From Flavipsychrobacter sp. (GTDB lineage: Bacteria > Bacteroidota > Bacteroidia > Chitinophagales > Chitinophagaceae), in NCBI GenBank assembly GCA_016786615.1, contig JAEUVX010000002.1, positions 248,001-312,000 on the forward strand: DNA of 64,000 nucleotides, written 5' to 3'. Shown here piece by piece: positions 52,071 through 59,933 of the stretch (the stretch's first letter is position 1; the number at the start of each line of letters is the position of its first letter). Below the pieces are notes generated by a model. It was not told the DNA's origin. It saw only the letters and a program-made list of their open reading frames with translations, and searched no databases. The translations under genes and the position numbers were made by a program.

Positions 52071-54212
52071 CTATTTCAGATAAGTATCGAAGTAGTCGCT
52101 GATTTTTTGCATCAGATGTACACGGTCTTTGCCGCGTACATTGTGCTCGTAGCCGGGGTACACAAAATAGTCTACCTGTACGTTTTCATCTACTGCTTTC
52201 TTGATGAAGTTGATAGAATGTTGCCATACTACAGTAGCATCATCAGTACCGTGTATCAGCAGCAGCTTGCCTTGCAGGTTCTTTACTTTGGTCAGCAGGT
52301 TGGCATCTTCATAGCCCTGCGGGTTTTGCTCAGGGGTATTCATGTAGCGTTCGGTGTACATAATCTCGTACATCTTCCAGTCCATAACAGGGCCGCCTGC
52401 TACACCCACTTTAAACACACCCGGGTGGCGCAGCATCAGCGATGTAGTCATGAAACCACCAAAGCTCCAGCCATGCACGCCCATACGTTCCGCATCTACA
52501 AACGGTAGCGATTTCAGGTAGGCAACACCTTTCAACTGGTCTTCCATTTCTACCGTACCCAGTTTGCCCCAAGTTGCACTTTCAAATTTGTAACCACGGT
52601 TGCTGCTGCCACGTCCGTCCATGCAGAAAACTACATAGCCACGCTGTGCCATGTATTCATACCACAGGTTGTTGCTTTCAGGGAAGCTGTTGCGCACCAG
52701 TTGCACATGCGGACCGTTGTACAGATAAACAACCACAGGATATTTCTTACGTGCGTTGAAGTTGGTAGGCAGTATCAGTTTGCCATACAGCGGTGTACCA
52801 TCATCTGCACGCAGTGTTATATTGCGTATTTCAGGGCGGTCGTAATCTGCCAATGTATTAGGCGCATCCATCAGCGTCTGGCTGAAGCCGTTGTTAGTAC
52901 CAAGCACCGTTGTGCGCTTTGGCACACCCGCAGCAGAGAATACATCGTACACGTATTCGCCATTTTCGTTTGGCAGTGTAGTGTGTACACCTTCGTTATA
53001 GTCTATACGACGCAGGCTGCCATTGTTCCAGTTTACGGTATAGCTATGTTTTTCAAGCGCAGATTCTTTTGATGCAGATATGATGATTTGCTGGCGCTCT
53101 TTGTTCATGCCCAGTATCTCGTTCACTATCCATTTGCCTTTTGTCAGTTGTTGCAGCAGCTTGCCCTCTGTATTGTAGAGGTACAGGTGCATATAACCAT
53201 CGCGCTGGCTCCACCAGATGAATTTATCATTGCTCTCGGGCAGGAAGGTAAGCGGGTGCAGTGGCTCTGCATATTTATCGCTTGTTTCTTCAAACAGTGT
53301 TTTTACAAACGCACCTGTTTCTGCATTATACTGATTCAACCAGATATGGTCCTGATCGCGGTTTAGTACTGCGATGAATACATATTGCTCATCAGGGCTC
53401 CAGCTGATGTTGGTGAGGTACTGGTCTTTAGGGCCTGTAGTCTGTATAGTCACCGTCTTGCCTGTGCTGAGGCTGTAAATGCGCAACTGCACTTGGTGAG
53501 ATGTACCACCCGCCATCGGGTATTTTACATTCTCATTTACTGCAGGCGTCTTCAACCAGTTCACAACAGGATAGTCTGCCACCATTGTCTGGTCCATGTG
53601 GTAGTATGCCAGCTTATTGCCATTCGGCGAGAAGAAGATACCACCCTCTATACCAAACTCATTGCGATGCACGGTAGAACCACCATTAATGATGTCTTTA
53701 TTCTTATCATCTGTAAGCTGTACAGTCTGCTTATCTTTTTTGATGATGTACAGGTTGTTCTCGATAGTATAAGCAACGTTCAGGCTCTTGTCTATAACTG
53801 TATTAGCAGCTTTTTCGGGCAGGCTTGTCCAGTTTTCCCACATGAAGCCGCCTGCTGTCTTCGTGCCTTTCTTCAGGTCGTTGCCCGTTTGGTAGTACAC
53901 ATAGCCTTTATCAATCCATTTGATGGAAGGTATTCCTTTCAGTTTGCCGCCTGTGGCTTCGTTCAGTTCTTTCAGGCGTAGTACAGTATCTACTTTACCA
54001 TCGGGGAAGTGCGTACTGAACCATGCATCGTTTGCCACCTGATACATTTTATTAGTACCCGGTTCCCAGCTCACTTGTTTCAACCCCTTAGGAGCCAATG
54101 CACCTGAGATGCCATTTGTAGCCTCTGCTATGGTGTATTGTTTTTTCTGTGCCTGTGCAGACAGCGCTACCAGTGTAGCACTTGCAAAAGCAAACTGTTT
54201 TATATAATTCAT
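52071..54212 (-). CDS. S9 family prolyl oligopeptidase (dipeptidyl peptidase IV-like)
   Basis: A 713-residue exported serine peptidase. Signal peptide MNYIKQFAFASATLVALSAQA, an eight-bladed beta-propeller domain like DPPIV N-region (EFGIEGGIFFSPNGNKLAYY, LTNISWSPDEQYVFIAVLNR), and a C-terminal alpha/beta hydrolase with nucleophile S583 in G-W-S-F-G-G, Asp in HGTDDATVVWQHS and His in YPGYEHNVRGKDR. Cleaves after Pro or Ala at the second position in DPPIV relatives. Probably periplasmic. Followed closely by a HEAT-like gene. Confidence 0.94.
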   Translation of the reverse strand: MNYIKQFAFASATLVALSAQAQKKQYTIAEATNGISGALAPKGLKQVSWEPGTNKMYQVANDAWFSTHFPDGKVDTVLRLKELNEATGGKLKGIPSIKWIDKGYVYYQTGNDLKKGTKTAGGFMWENWTSLPEKAANTVIDKSLNVAYTIENNLYIIKKDKQTVQLTDDKNKDIINGGSTVHRNEFGIEGGIFFSPNGNKLAYYHMDQTMVADYPVVNWLKTPAVNENVKYPMAGGTSHQVQLRIYSLSTGKTVTIQTTGPKDQYLTNISWSPDEQYVFIAVLNRDQDHIWLNQYNAETGAFVKTLFEETSDKYAEPLHPLTFLPESNDKFIWWSQRDGYMHLYLYNTEGKLLQQLTKGKWIVNEILGMNKERQQIIISASKESALEKHSYTVNWNNGSLRRIDYNEGVHTTLPNENGEYVYDVFSAAGVPKRTTVLGTNNGFSQTLMDAPNTLADYDRPEIRNITLRADDGTPLYGKLILPTNFNARKKYPVVVYLYNGPHVQLVRNSFPESNNLWYEYMAQRGYVVFCMDGRGSSNRGYKFESATWGKLGTVEMEDQLKGVAYLKSLPFVDAERMGVHGWSFGGFMTTSLMLRHPGVFKVGVAGGPVMDWKMYEIMYTERYMNTPEQNPQGYEDANLLTKVKNLQGKLLLIHGTDDATVVWQHSINFIKKAVDENVQVDYFVYPGYEHNVRGKDRVHLMQKISDYFDTYLK

Positions 54213-54324
54213 ATTACTGATTTGATAAATCGAGGGCTGAAATTATTGAATATCAGTCAAAAACCTATCCCCCTTTTTGTCCTGAGGTGGAAAACATATT
54301 TATGCTTAAGTTCGTTAATAGATT

Positions 54325-55392
54325 ATGCAAAGACTTATCGCCATATTGCTGGCACTGCTACCACTGGTATCCAATGCACAAAAACACCGCGGCAACAACC
54401 CTGTAGGGCATTTTAATGACGAAGCCTACTGGCAAAAGTGTGCAGCTGTAAAACACCTGCCGGCCAGCCGTATAACAGATGCAGATACAGCAATAGTAGT
54501 GGTAAGCAATCGCAAACCTAATACCGACCCGCTGCGCTATATGTGTGAGGAAAGGGACGGCAATGCATTATATTACTATTTCGTATTTAGCAGAAATGGC
54601 AAATGGAATGTGCTGCAGGTAGAAAGCCTGGAGAAAGCTATTGGCTATATGCCCGATAAAAGCAGGGACTGGGTGATGTATGTAGAGGGTATGGGCAAAC
54701 TATTTACCAGCGATTTGTACCGTGGCATGAGTATGGCAGGACAATACGGTGTCAACGTGATTATGTTCGACTATCCGAGCATTACCACAACCAAAGGCGG
54801 GCTTGGCAACTACTTCTTTTCTATGAAGAATGCACGCACTGCTTACAAAGATTTTATTCCGGCATTTGAACATGTGAAGCAACTATACAAAAGCGGTACG
54901 CTTGGCAACGGCAAAATAAGTATGTTCTACCACAGCATGGGCAACCATGTATGGAGACAAGCAGTGAGGAACGATATGCTTGACAAGCTGAATGGTGATG
55001 TATGGGTGAGTAATTTTATCATGAATGCACCTTGTGTACCACGCAGAGGGCATAAGCGTTTGGTAAACCAAATACACTTTGCAAAGGGCATCTACATTAA
55101 TTATAACAAGCAAGATTTTACGCTTGGTGGCGCTTATCTGGTAAGCAAAAAAATACAGCTGGGGCAAAAACCGGTGCGCAATATCAGCAACCATGCAGTG
55201 TATGTAAACTTCAATATGCTATGCGGTAACGACCATAGCAATTTCCTGTCATTAGAAGGACGCACACCTGCAAAGCCGCAATCTTTGCGCTATTACAATA
55301 CCCTATTACATGGCAATACGCCAAACCTGCAAGACAGTACACAGTTTGGCGTATCGACGTTTAAAAATATTGGATTTGAATTGATACCTTAG
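54325..55392 (+). CDS. Exported alpha/beta-hydrolase-like protein (DUF900-like)
   Basis: A 355-residue protein with signal peptide MQRLIAILLALLPLVSNA. The middle part has VIMFDYPS, a helix, and then ISMFYHSMGNHVWRQAV: a nucleophile-elbow-like HSMGN as in the DUF900 alpha/beta hydrolases, followed by NFIMNAPCVPRRGHKRLVNQ and GNDHSNFLSLEG, which may provide acid and His. A complete triad is not certain. The stop codon overlaps the stop of the convergent kdsB gene by 4 bases. Confidence 0.7.
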   Translation: MQRLIAILLALLPLVSNAQKHRGNNPVGHFNDEAYWQKCAAVKHLPASRITDADTAIVVVSNRKPNTDPLRYMCEERDGNALYYYFVFSRNGKWNVLQVESLEKAIGYMPDKSRDWVMYVEGMGKLFTSDLYRGMSMAGQYGVNVIMFDYPSITTTKGGLGNYFFSMKNARTAYKDFIPAFEHVKQLYKSGTLGNGKISMFYHSMGNHVWRQAVRNDMLDKLNGDVWVSNFIMNAPCVPRRGHKRLVNQIHFAKGIYINYNKQDFTLGGAYLVSKKIQLGQKPVRNISNHAVYVNFNMLCGNDHSNFLSLEGRTPAKPQSLRYYNTLLHGNTPNLQDSTQFGVSTFKNIGFELIP

Positions 55393-56132
55393 GCAATATT
55401 CATCAACCTCAACACCTTCTCTACATCTTCGGGTGTATCAACACAATGGCTGTCGAAGTTGGTGATGGCGCATTTTATTTTGAAGCCTGCTTCCAGCCAG
55501 CGCAGTTGCTCTAAAGACTCTGCTTTTTCGAGCGACGAAACAGAGAGTTTACACACCTGGTCCAGCACATCTGTACGGTAAGCATACATACCTACGTGGC
55601 GATAGTAGTTGTGATGCTTGTGCCATTCTTCCTGTGGCACACCTTTTACATATGGTATCACCATACGGCTGAAGTACATACCTTCCTGATGATCGTTCAG
55701 CACTACTTTCACCTCGCCCATATCAAACAGCACTTCGTGACTATCAACGGGAATGATGAGTGTAGCCAGTTCCGCTGTGCCTTCTTTCAGCACACTTGCC
55801 AGTGTATCTATCTGCGATGGGTCTATGAACGGTTCATCGCCCTGAATATTTATTACATACTTGTAATTACCACCTATCTGCTGCAATGCATCCCAGCAGC
55901 GGTCTGTACCGCTCGGGTGTTCTTCTTTCGTCATCACTACCTCGCCACCAAAAGACACTACATGGTCTGCAATACGCGCATCATCTGTTGCCACCACTAC
56001 TTTATCAAGCGAACCGCATTTTGATGCCTGCTCGTACACACGCTGTATCATTGTCTTGCCTTTGATGTCTATCAATGGCTTGCCGGGAAAACGGGTAGAC
56101 GCGTAGCGCGCAGGTATTATACCAACTATCAT
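55389..56132 (-). CDS. kdsB: CMP-Kdo synthetase (3-deoxy-manno-octulosonate cytidylyltransferase)
   Basis: Activates Kdo, or here probably 8-amino-Kdo, with CTP for transfer to lipid A. 247 residues with IGIIPARYASTRFPGKPL-type N-terminus (IIPARYASTRFPGKPLIDI), VVVATDDARIADHV, the TKEEHPSGTDRCWDAL loop, VINIQGDEPFIDPSQID, and HVGMYAYRTDVL. All are KdsB signatures. It is the last gene of the Kdo cluster, 9 bases after kdsC. In Shewanella the matching enzyme prefers the amino sugar, so the presence of kdnA and kdnB suggests the same here. Confidence 0.95.
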   Translation of the reverse strand: MIVGIIPARYASTRFPGKPLIDIKGKTMIQRVYEQASKCGSLDKVVVATDDARIADHVVSFGGEVVMTKEEHPSGTDRCWDALQQIGGNYKYVINIQGDEPFIDPSQIDTLASVLKEGTAELATLIIPVDSHEVLFDMGEVKVVLNDHQEGMYFSRMVIPYVKGVPQEEWHKHHNYYRHVGMYAYRTDVLDQVCKLSVSSLEKAESLEQLRWLEAGFKIKCAITNFDSHCVDTPEDVEKVLRLMNIA

Positions 56133-56141
56133 AACTAACTA

Positions 56142-56837
56142 TTACTCTTCTATTATTTGTGAATCTTTATTGATGTAAAACGATGGCACTGTCTGATTGC
56201 GCAATGTGATGTACGTTTTGTATGTATCTGTATAGCGCATACGGTTGCTGATGGTTTCTGTGTACAGTCCGCTAAGGCCTGTTAGCAATTCTACCGCTTC
56301 GCGCACTGCACCTTCGCCACCTACATTGGCAGCCAGGTAATCTACCAATCCGTTCTGTACAGCAAACTCTGTCAGCAGCGGATTGCAAGGACGCGGTATC
56401 ATAATACGCAGGCCACAGATTTCTGCAGCACCAAAGTCCAGCACATCATCAAACACAAAAGCTACTTCTTCGGGCTGGATGCCATGCTTTTCGCAAAGGT
56501 GTTGCAATGCTTCTGTCTTCAATTTGATTTTGCTGTAAGCACCATGAAAACATTCACGCTTTGCCAATGTCCATGCAGCACTGTTACGCTCGCCCGATAT
56601 GATGGCTACAACAGGCACATCGTTATGACGCAGGTAGTGATTGAAGCGGAGCATATTAGTACCCATCGCATCTACCTCGCTGAACGAGCTGGTGCCATTC
56701 TCGTCCTTCACACCATTATTAAATACACCATCCCAATCAAATATGTATGCTTTGATGCGAGATAGCTTCTCCTGCACCTGTTGCGGTGTAGCTATAAAGT
56801 TGCCTTTAAAATGGCTGATGACGGTGTTGATATCCAT
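56142..56837 (-). CDS. kdsC: KdsC-like HAD phosphatase (Kdo-8-phosphate phosphatase)
   Basis: HAD-superfamily enzyme expected to remove phosphate from Kdo-8-phosphate. 231 residues with motif I FDWDGVFNNG, motif II VVAIISGERN, a Lys in AYSKIKLKTEAL, and motif IV in VAFVFDDVLDFGAAEICGL; GGEGAVREAVELL matches the KdsC C-terminus. It is longer than the usual ~170-190 residues because of about 45 extra residues at the C-terminus after that motif. Located between the transaldolase-CBS gene and kdsB, with its own promoter. Role inferred from context and family. Confidence 0.85.
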   Translation of the reverse strand: MDINTVISHFKGNFIATPQQVQEKLSRIKAYIFDWDGVFNNGVKDENGTSSFSEVDAMGTNMLRFNHYLRHNDVPVVAIISGERNSAAWTLAKRECFHGAYSKIKLKTEALQHLCEKHGIQPEEVAFVFDDVLDFGAAEICGLRIMIPRPCNPLLTEFAVQNGLVDYLAANVGGEGAVREAVELLTGLSGLYTETISNRMRYTDTYKTYITLRNQTVPSFYINKDSQIIEE

Positions 56838-56845
56838 AACTGTAT

Positions 56846-56853
56846 CAAAAGTA
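56846..56853 (-). promoter_or_regulatory. Promoter -7 element TACTTTTG for kdsC-kdsB
   Basis: TAnnTTTG match 8 bases before the kdsC ATG, immediately downstream of the T-tract of the preceding terminator. Confidence 0.5.
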
Positions 56854-56861
56854 AAAAAGAA

Positions 56862-56892
56862 AAATCCTAAACCGATGAACAGTTTAGGATTT
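56862..56892 (-). terminator. Terminator of transaldolase-CBS gene
   Basis: AAATCCTAAAC-N9-GTTTAGGATTT, 11-bp perfect stem, followed on the minus strand by TTTTCTTTTTTAC; it lies 23 bases after the stop at 56916. Confidence 0.85.
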
Positions 56893-56915
56893 CGAACTTA
56901 GTATTGCGGATTTGA

Positions 56916-57929
56916 TTAAAGTCCTTTCAGGTCTTGTATATCCAGCATACCTACAGGCATACCATTTTCGGTAACCAGTATAGTATCTACGTTTGTTTTC
57001 TTGAAGATGCCGGCTGCATCGTTCAGCAGTGCGTTTGCATCTACGCTGATAGGCGTACCGTATTGCATATCGCCCATTTTCTTGCTGAGGATTTGCTCAC
57101 CGTCGTTTTGCAACAGGCGACGGATATCACCATCTGTAAACACACCTTTAACGCTACCATCTGCATTTGTAACCGTTACAGCACCAAAGCCGTAGCCAGT
57201 CATCTTAACCAATGCGCTTTGCAGTGTATCGTCTGCTGATACCAGCGGGTTGATGCCGTTTGCAGCTTCCTTCACGCGTACTGTCATCAGGCGTGTATCT
57301 ACCAGGAACTGTTCTGTACCTACAGTCGTAAAGTTATTTTCAGTCAGGCTCTTCAACACTTTCAGTGGCACTGTAATAGTGTGTACACCTATATTGATAG
57401 CGTTGCGCACGTGCTCGTTGTGGCGCACAGAGCTGAACATGATTTTTGTATCATAACCGTAATGGTCTACAGCGTCAACACATTGTTCTACCAGTGTCAG
57501 CGCATCGTGGCCTTGATCTTGCAGTCGGCCCACCAGCGGACAAACATAAGTAGCACCCGCGTGCATAGCCATATAAGCCTGTTGCAGTGTGTACACAAGG
57601 TGTACGTTTACCAGTAAGCCTTCTTTACGCAGCAGATTACAAGCGCGTACGCCTTCCAACGATACCGGTATTTTAAATACTGTTCTTTTCGGGTCCAGAC
57701 CCAGGTCTAGTTGACGGTGTGCTTCTTTCAGCACATCTTCAGCTGTGTCTCCCAATGCCTCTATCTGCAATACAGGCACCATTTTGCTCAGCTTAACGAT
57801 AGTACCATCTATGTCAGTGATACCTTCGCGTTGCATGAATGTAGGCGTCGTGGTAAGACCATTCAGGAAGCCCAGTTTAAAACCTTCTTCAATCTCTTTA
57901 AGATTGGCAGAATCTAAGTATAATTCCAT
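56916..57929 (-). CDS. Transaldolase/fructose-6-phosphate aldolase-like domain fused to CBS pair
   Basis: A 337-residue fusion. Residues 1-215 are a MipB/FSA-type class I aldolase barrel: MELYLDSANL with D6, Schiff-base K86 in TVFKIPVS, CPLVGRLQDQGHD, and SSVRHNEHVRNAINIG with ITVPLKVLKSL. Residues 28-30 read T-P-T in place of the almost invariant TTNP[ST]: Asn28 is Thr. Residues about 220-337 are two CBS motifs (GFGAVTVTNADGSVKGVFTDGDIRRLL and DTILVTENGMPVGMLDIQDL, each seen in part). CBS pairs sense adenine nucleotides. Lies between kdsA and kdsC. I infer a link to arabinose-5-phosphate supply. Confidence 0.85.
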   Translation of the reverse strand: MELYLDSANLKEIEEGFKLGFLNGLTTTPTFMQREGITDIDGTIVKLSKMVPVLQIEALGDTAEDVLKEAHRQLDLGLDPKRTVFKIPVSLEGVRACNLLRKEGLLVNVHLVYTLQQAYMAMHAGATYVCPLVGRLQDQGHDALTLVEQCVDAVDHYGYDTKIMFSSVRHNEHVRNAINIGVHTITVPLKVLKSLTENNFTTVGTEQFLVDTRLMTVRVKEAANGINPLVSADDTLQSALVKMTGYGFGAVTVTNADGSVKGVFTDGDIRRLLQNDGEQILSKKMGDMQYGTPISVDANALLNDAAGIFKKTNVDTILVTENGMPVGMLDIQDLKGL

Positions 57930-57965
57930 GTTAGTTAATTCTAATATCTAAGTGCAATTGCTGCA

Positions 57966-57973
57966 CAAAAGTA
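57966..57973 (-). promoter_or_regulatory. Promoter -7 element TACTTTTG for transaldolase-CBS gene
   Basis: TAnnTTTG match 36 bases before the ATG; a short inverted repeat GTGCA-N5-TGCAC (57952-57966) follows in the leader. Confidence 0.45.
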
Positions 57974-58015
57974 ATCTCTTAATTCTAATATTCAGCTACC
58001 CTTTTCTGCCCTGCC

Positions 58016-58849
58016 TTATTTGCGGTATTTCACCTCAAGGTTGTGCAGTTCTATCAATGGTTTCAGGTATTCTTCCAGATCATATACACAAAGCTGGCTG
58101 GCAGCATCGCAGAGCGCTTTCTCAGGCTCAGGATGCGTTTCTACAAATATACCGTCAACGCCAGCAGCTACACCCGCCCTGCCCAGTACAGGCAGGAATT
58201 CGCGCGCACCGCCTTTCGCATCCGCACTCGGGATACCGTATTTACGGATAGAGTGTGTGATATCGAATACCACAGGATAGCCCAGTTGTGCCATGTGGTA
58301 GAATGCACGAGGGTCAACAACGAGGTCGTTATAACCCATTGTATAACCACGCTCTGTCAGGATGATTTTATCATTACCCGCATCTACGCATTTGCCTACT
58401 GGGTGCTTCATATTTTCAGGTGCCAGAAACTGACCATGTTTGATATTGATAACAGCGCCTGTTGCTGCAGCAGCTTTCAACAAGCCAGATTGCATACACA
58501 GGTAGGCAGGTATCTGCAACACATCGCAAACCTCAGCAGCAGGTGCTGCCTGGTCCGGATAGTGAATATCCGTCAGTACAGGGAAACCGAATTGTTCTTT
58601 AATCTTCGCCAGTATCTTCACACCTTTTTCCAGACCCGGGCCATCGTAATACTTCAGGCTGCTGCGGTTGTCTTTGGTAAAAGATGATTTGTAGATGATA
58701 GGAATATTCAACCTCTCACCCACTTCTTTCAGCGTCTCCGCTGTTTTCATCATGATGCTTTCGTCTTCTATCACACAAGGACCTGAAATCAGGAACAGTT
58801 CATCTGCACCACATTGAATATTTCCTACGGCAATTTTCTTTGCGCTCAT
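58016..58849 (-). CDS. kdsA: 3-deoxy-8-phosphooctulonate synthase
   Basis: Condenses arabinose 5-phosphate with phosphoenolpyruvate to Kdo-8-phosphate. 277 residues, with FLISGPCVIEDESIMMKTAE, YKSSFTKDNRSSLKYYDGPG, GFPVLTDIHYPDQ, VDVLQIPAYLCMQSGLLKAA-type active-site segment (VCDVLQIPAYLCMQ), TERGYTMGYNDLVVDPRAFY and FVETHPEPEKALCDA. All are KdsA signatures. No arabinose-5-phosphate isomerase (SIS domain) is encoded nearby. It follows kdnB with a 4-base gap. Confidence 0.97.
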   Translation of the reverse strand: MSAKKIAVGNIQCGADELFLISGPCVIEDESIMMKTAETLKEVGERLNIPIIYKSSFTKDNRSSLKYYDGPGLEKGVKILAKIKEQFGFPVLTDIHYPDQAAPAAEVCDVLQIPAYLCMQSGLLKAAAATGAVINIKHGQFLAPENMKHPVGKCVDAGNDKIILTERGYTMGYNDLVVDPRAFYHMAQLGYPVVFDITHSIRKYGIPSADAKGGAREFLPVLGRAGVAAGVDGIFVETHPEPEKALCDAASQLCVYDLEEYLKPLIELHNLEVKYRK

Positions 58850-58853
58850 AATA

Positions 58854-59933
58854 TTACATGCGCTGATACAGCGCTTTTATTGTATCAATTGTTATTTTTT
58901 CTTTCCAGTCTGTACCAACGGCGTGGTTCCACATATGTGGCAGGTTGTATGCTACCTGTGCCATAGCAGTAATGGTTTCATCGCTCCAGTTTTTGCTAAG
59001 GCCTTGTGGTAATGTCACCTTATGTTTCTGCAACATGGTTTTGAATTCTGCTACCCCTTCAGGATAGTAATCTTCCAGATGCTGGAAGGCTACACAGTTT
59101 GCATAGCAGTGTTTTTCATCCAGTATCTTAGAAAGGCCGTAAGACAACGCGTGGCAAACACCTACTTCTGAATATGTAAGGCTCAACCCACCCATCAGCG
59201 ACGCTACCATCAGCTTATCGTCATTCTCTGCAGTTTGTCCTGCATTATCGCCCAGATAAATATCGCGGCACAGTTTCAATGATTGCTCTGCATATGCATG
59301 ACTGAAAGCATTGTTCAGCATACCATTTTCAGATTCTATACAGTGGATGTACGTATCCATACCTGTGTAGAACCATTTATCGGTAGGCACGCTTGCTATT
59401 AGTTCAGGGTCAAGAATCACCTGATTGAAAACAGTCCAATCGCACTTTAAGCCCAATTTCTTTTCAGGGCCTGTCAGTACTGCGGTCATAGACACTTCTG
59501 CACCTGTACCCGAAATGGTAGGTACACCTAAGTGGTAGATGCCCGGTTTCTTAATCAGGTTCAAACCTTGATAAAGTGTAGAAGAGCCTTCGTTGGTAAA
59601 CATCAAAGACAGTGCTTTTGCAATATCCATGATGCTGCCACCACCTATACCTACCACACCCGATGGCAGACCTTTGCTAGCCAGTATCTCATCGCGCAGT
59701 TTATCTATCTGCTCGGTAGTAGGCTCGTGCGGATCTACATCTATAAACTCTATGATGTCACCCACTTTTGTAGGGATGCGTTTTGCCAGTTCACTATCGT
59801 TGAAATAGTTATCGACTAGAAAAACGATGTATTGATTGTTCTCGTTGCGTACAGGTGCAAGGATGCTGTCCATTGTATCGAATGCGCCACGACCGTAAAC
59901 AACCTTCTCAATGTTTTTAAAATTCTTATGCAT
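58854..59933 (-). CDS. kdnB: 3-deoxy-alpha-D-manno-octulosonate 8-oxidase
   Basis: Fe-dependent alcohol dehydrogenase-family enzyme that oxidises C8 of Kdo to the aldehyde before amination. 359 residues with VVGIGGGSIMDIAKALS, GVPTISGTGAEVSMTAVL, metal ligands in FYTGMDTYIHCIES and GVCHALSYGLSKI, and the C-terminal WKEKITIDTIKALYQRM. The order and spacing match Shewanella KdnB as I remember it. It overlaps kdnA by 8 bases, as expected for partners in 8-amino-Kdo formation. Confidence 0.92.
   Translation of the reverse strand: MHKNFKNIEKVVYGRGAFDTMDSILAPVRNENNQYIVFLVDNYFNDSELAKRIPTKVGDIIEFIDVDPHEPTTEQIDKLRDEILASKGLPSGVVGIGGGSIMDIAKALSLMFTNEGSSTLYQGLNLIKKPGIYHLGVPTISGTGAEVSMTAVLTGPEKKLGLKCDWTVFNQVILDPELIASVPTDKWFYTGMDTYIHCIESENGMLNNAFSHAYAEQSLKLCRDIYLGDNAGQTAENDDKLMVASLMGGLSLTYSEVGVCHALSYGLSKILDEKHCYANCVAFQHLEDYYPEGVAEFKTMLQKHKVTLPQGLSKNWSDETITAMAQVAYNLPHMWNHAVGTDWKEKITIDTIKALYQRM

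Noticed and set aside
53385-53981. A 198-codon plus-strand frame opposite the S9 peptidase gene
   Set aside because: It is a shadow of the peptidase coding strand with Cys/His-rich, non-protein-like composition.
56916-57929. Calling the transaldolase-CBS gene kdsD
   Set aside because: It has no SIS domain; only the CBS pair is shared with KdsD.
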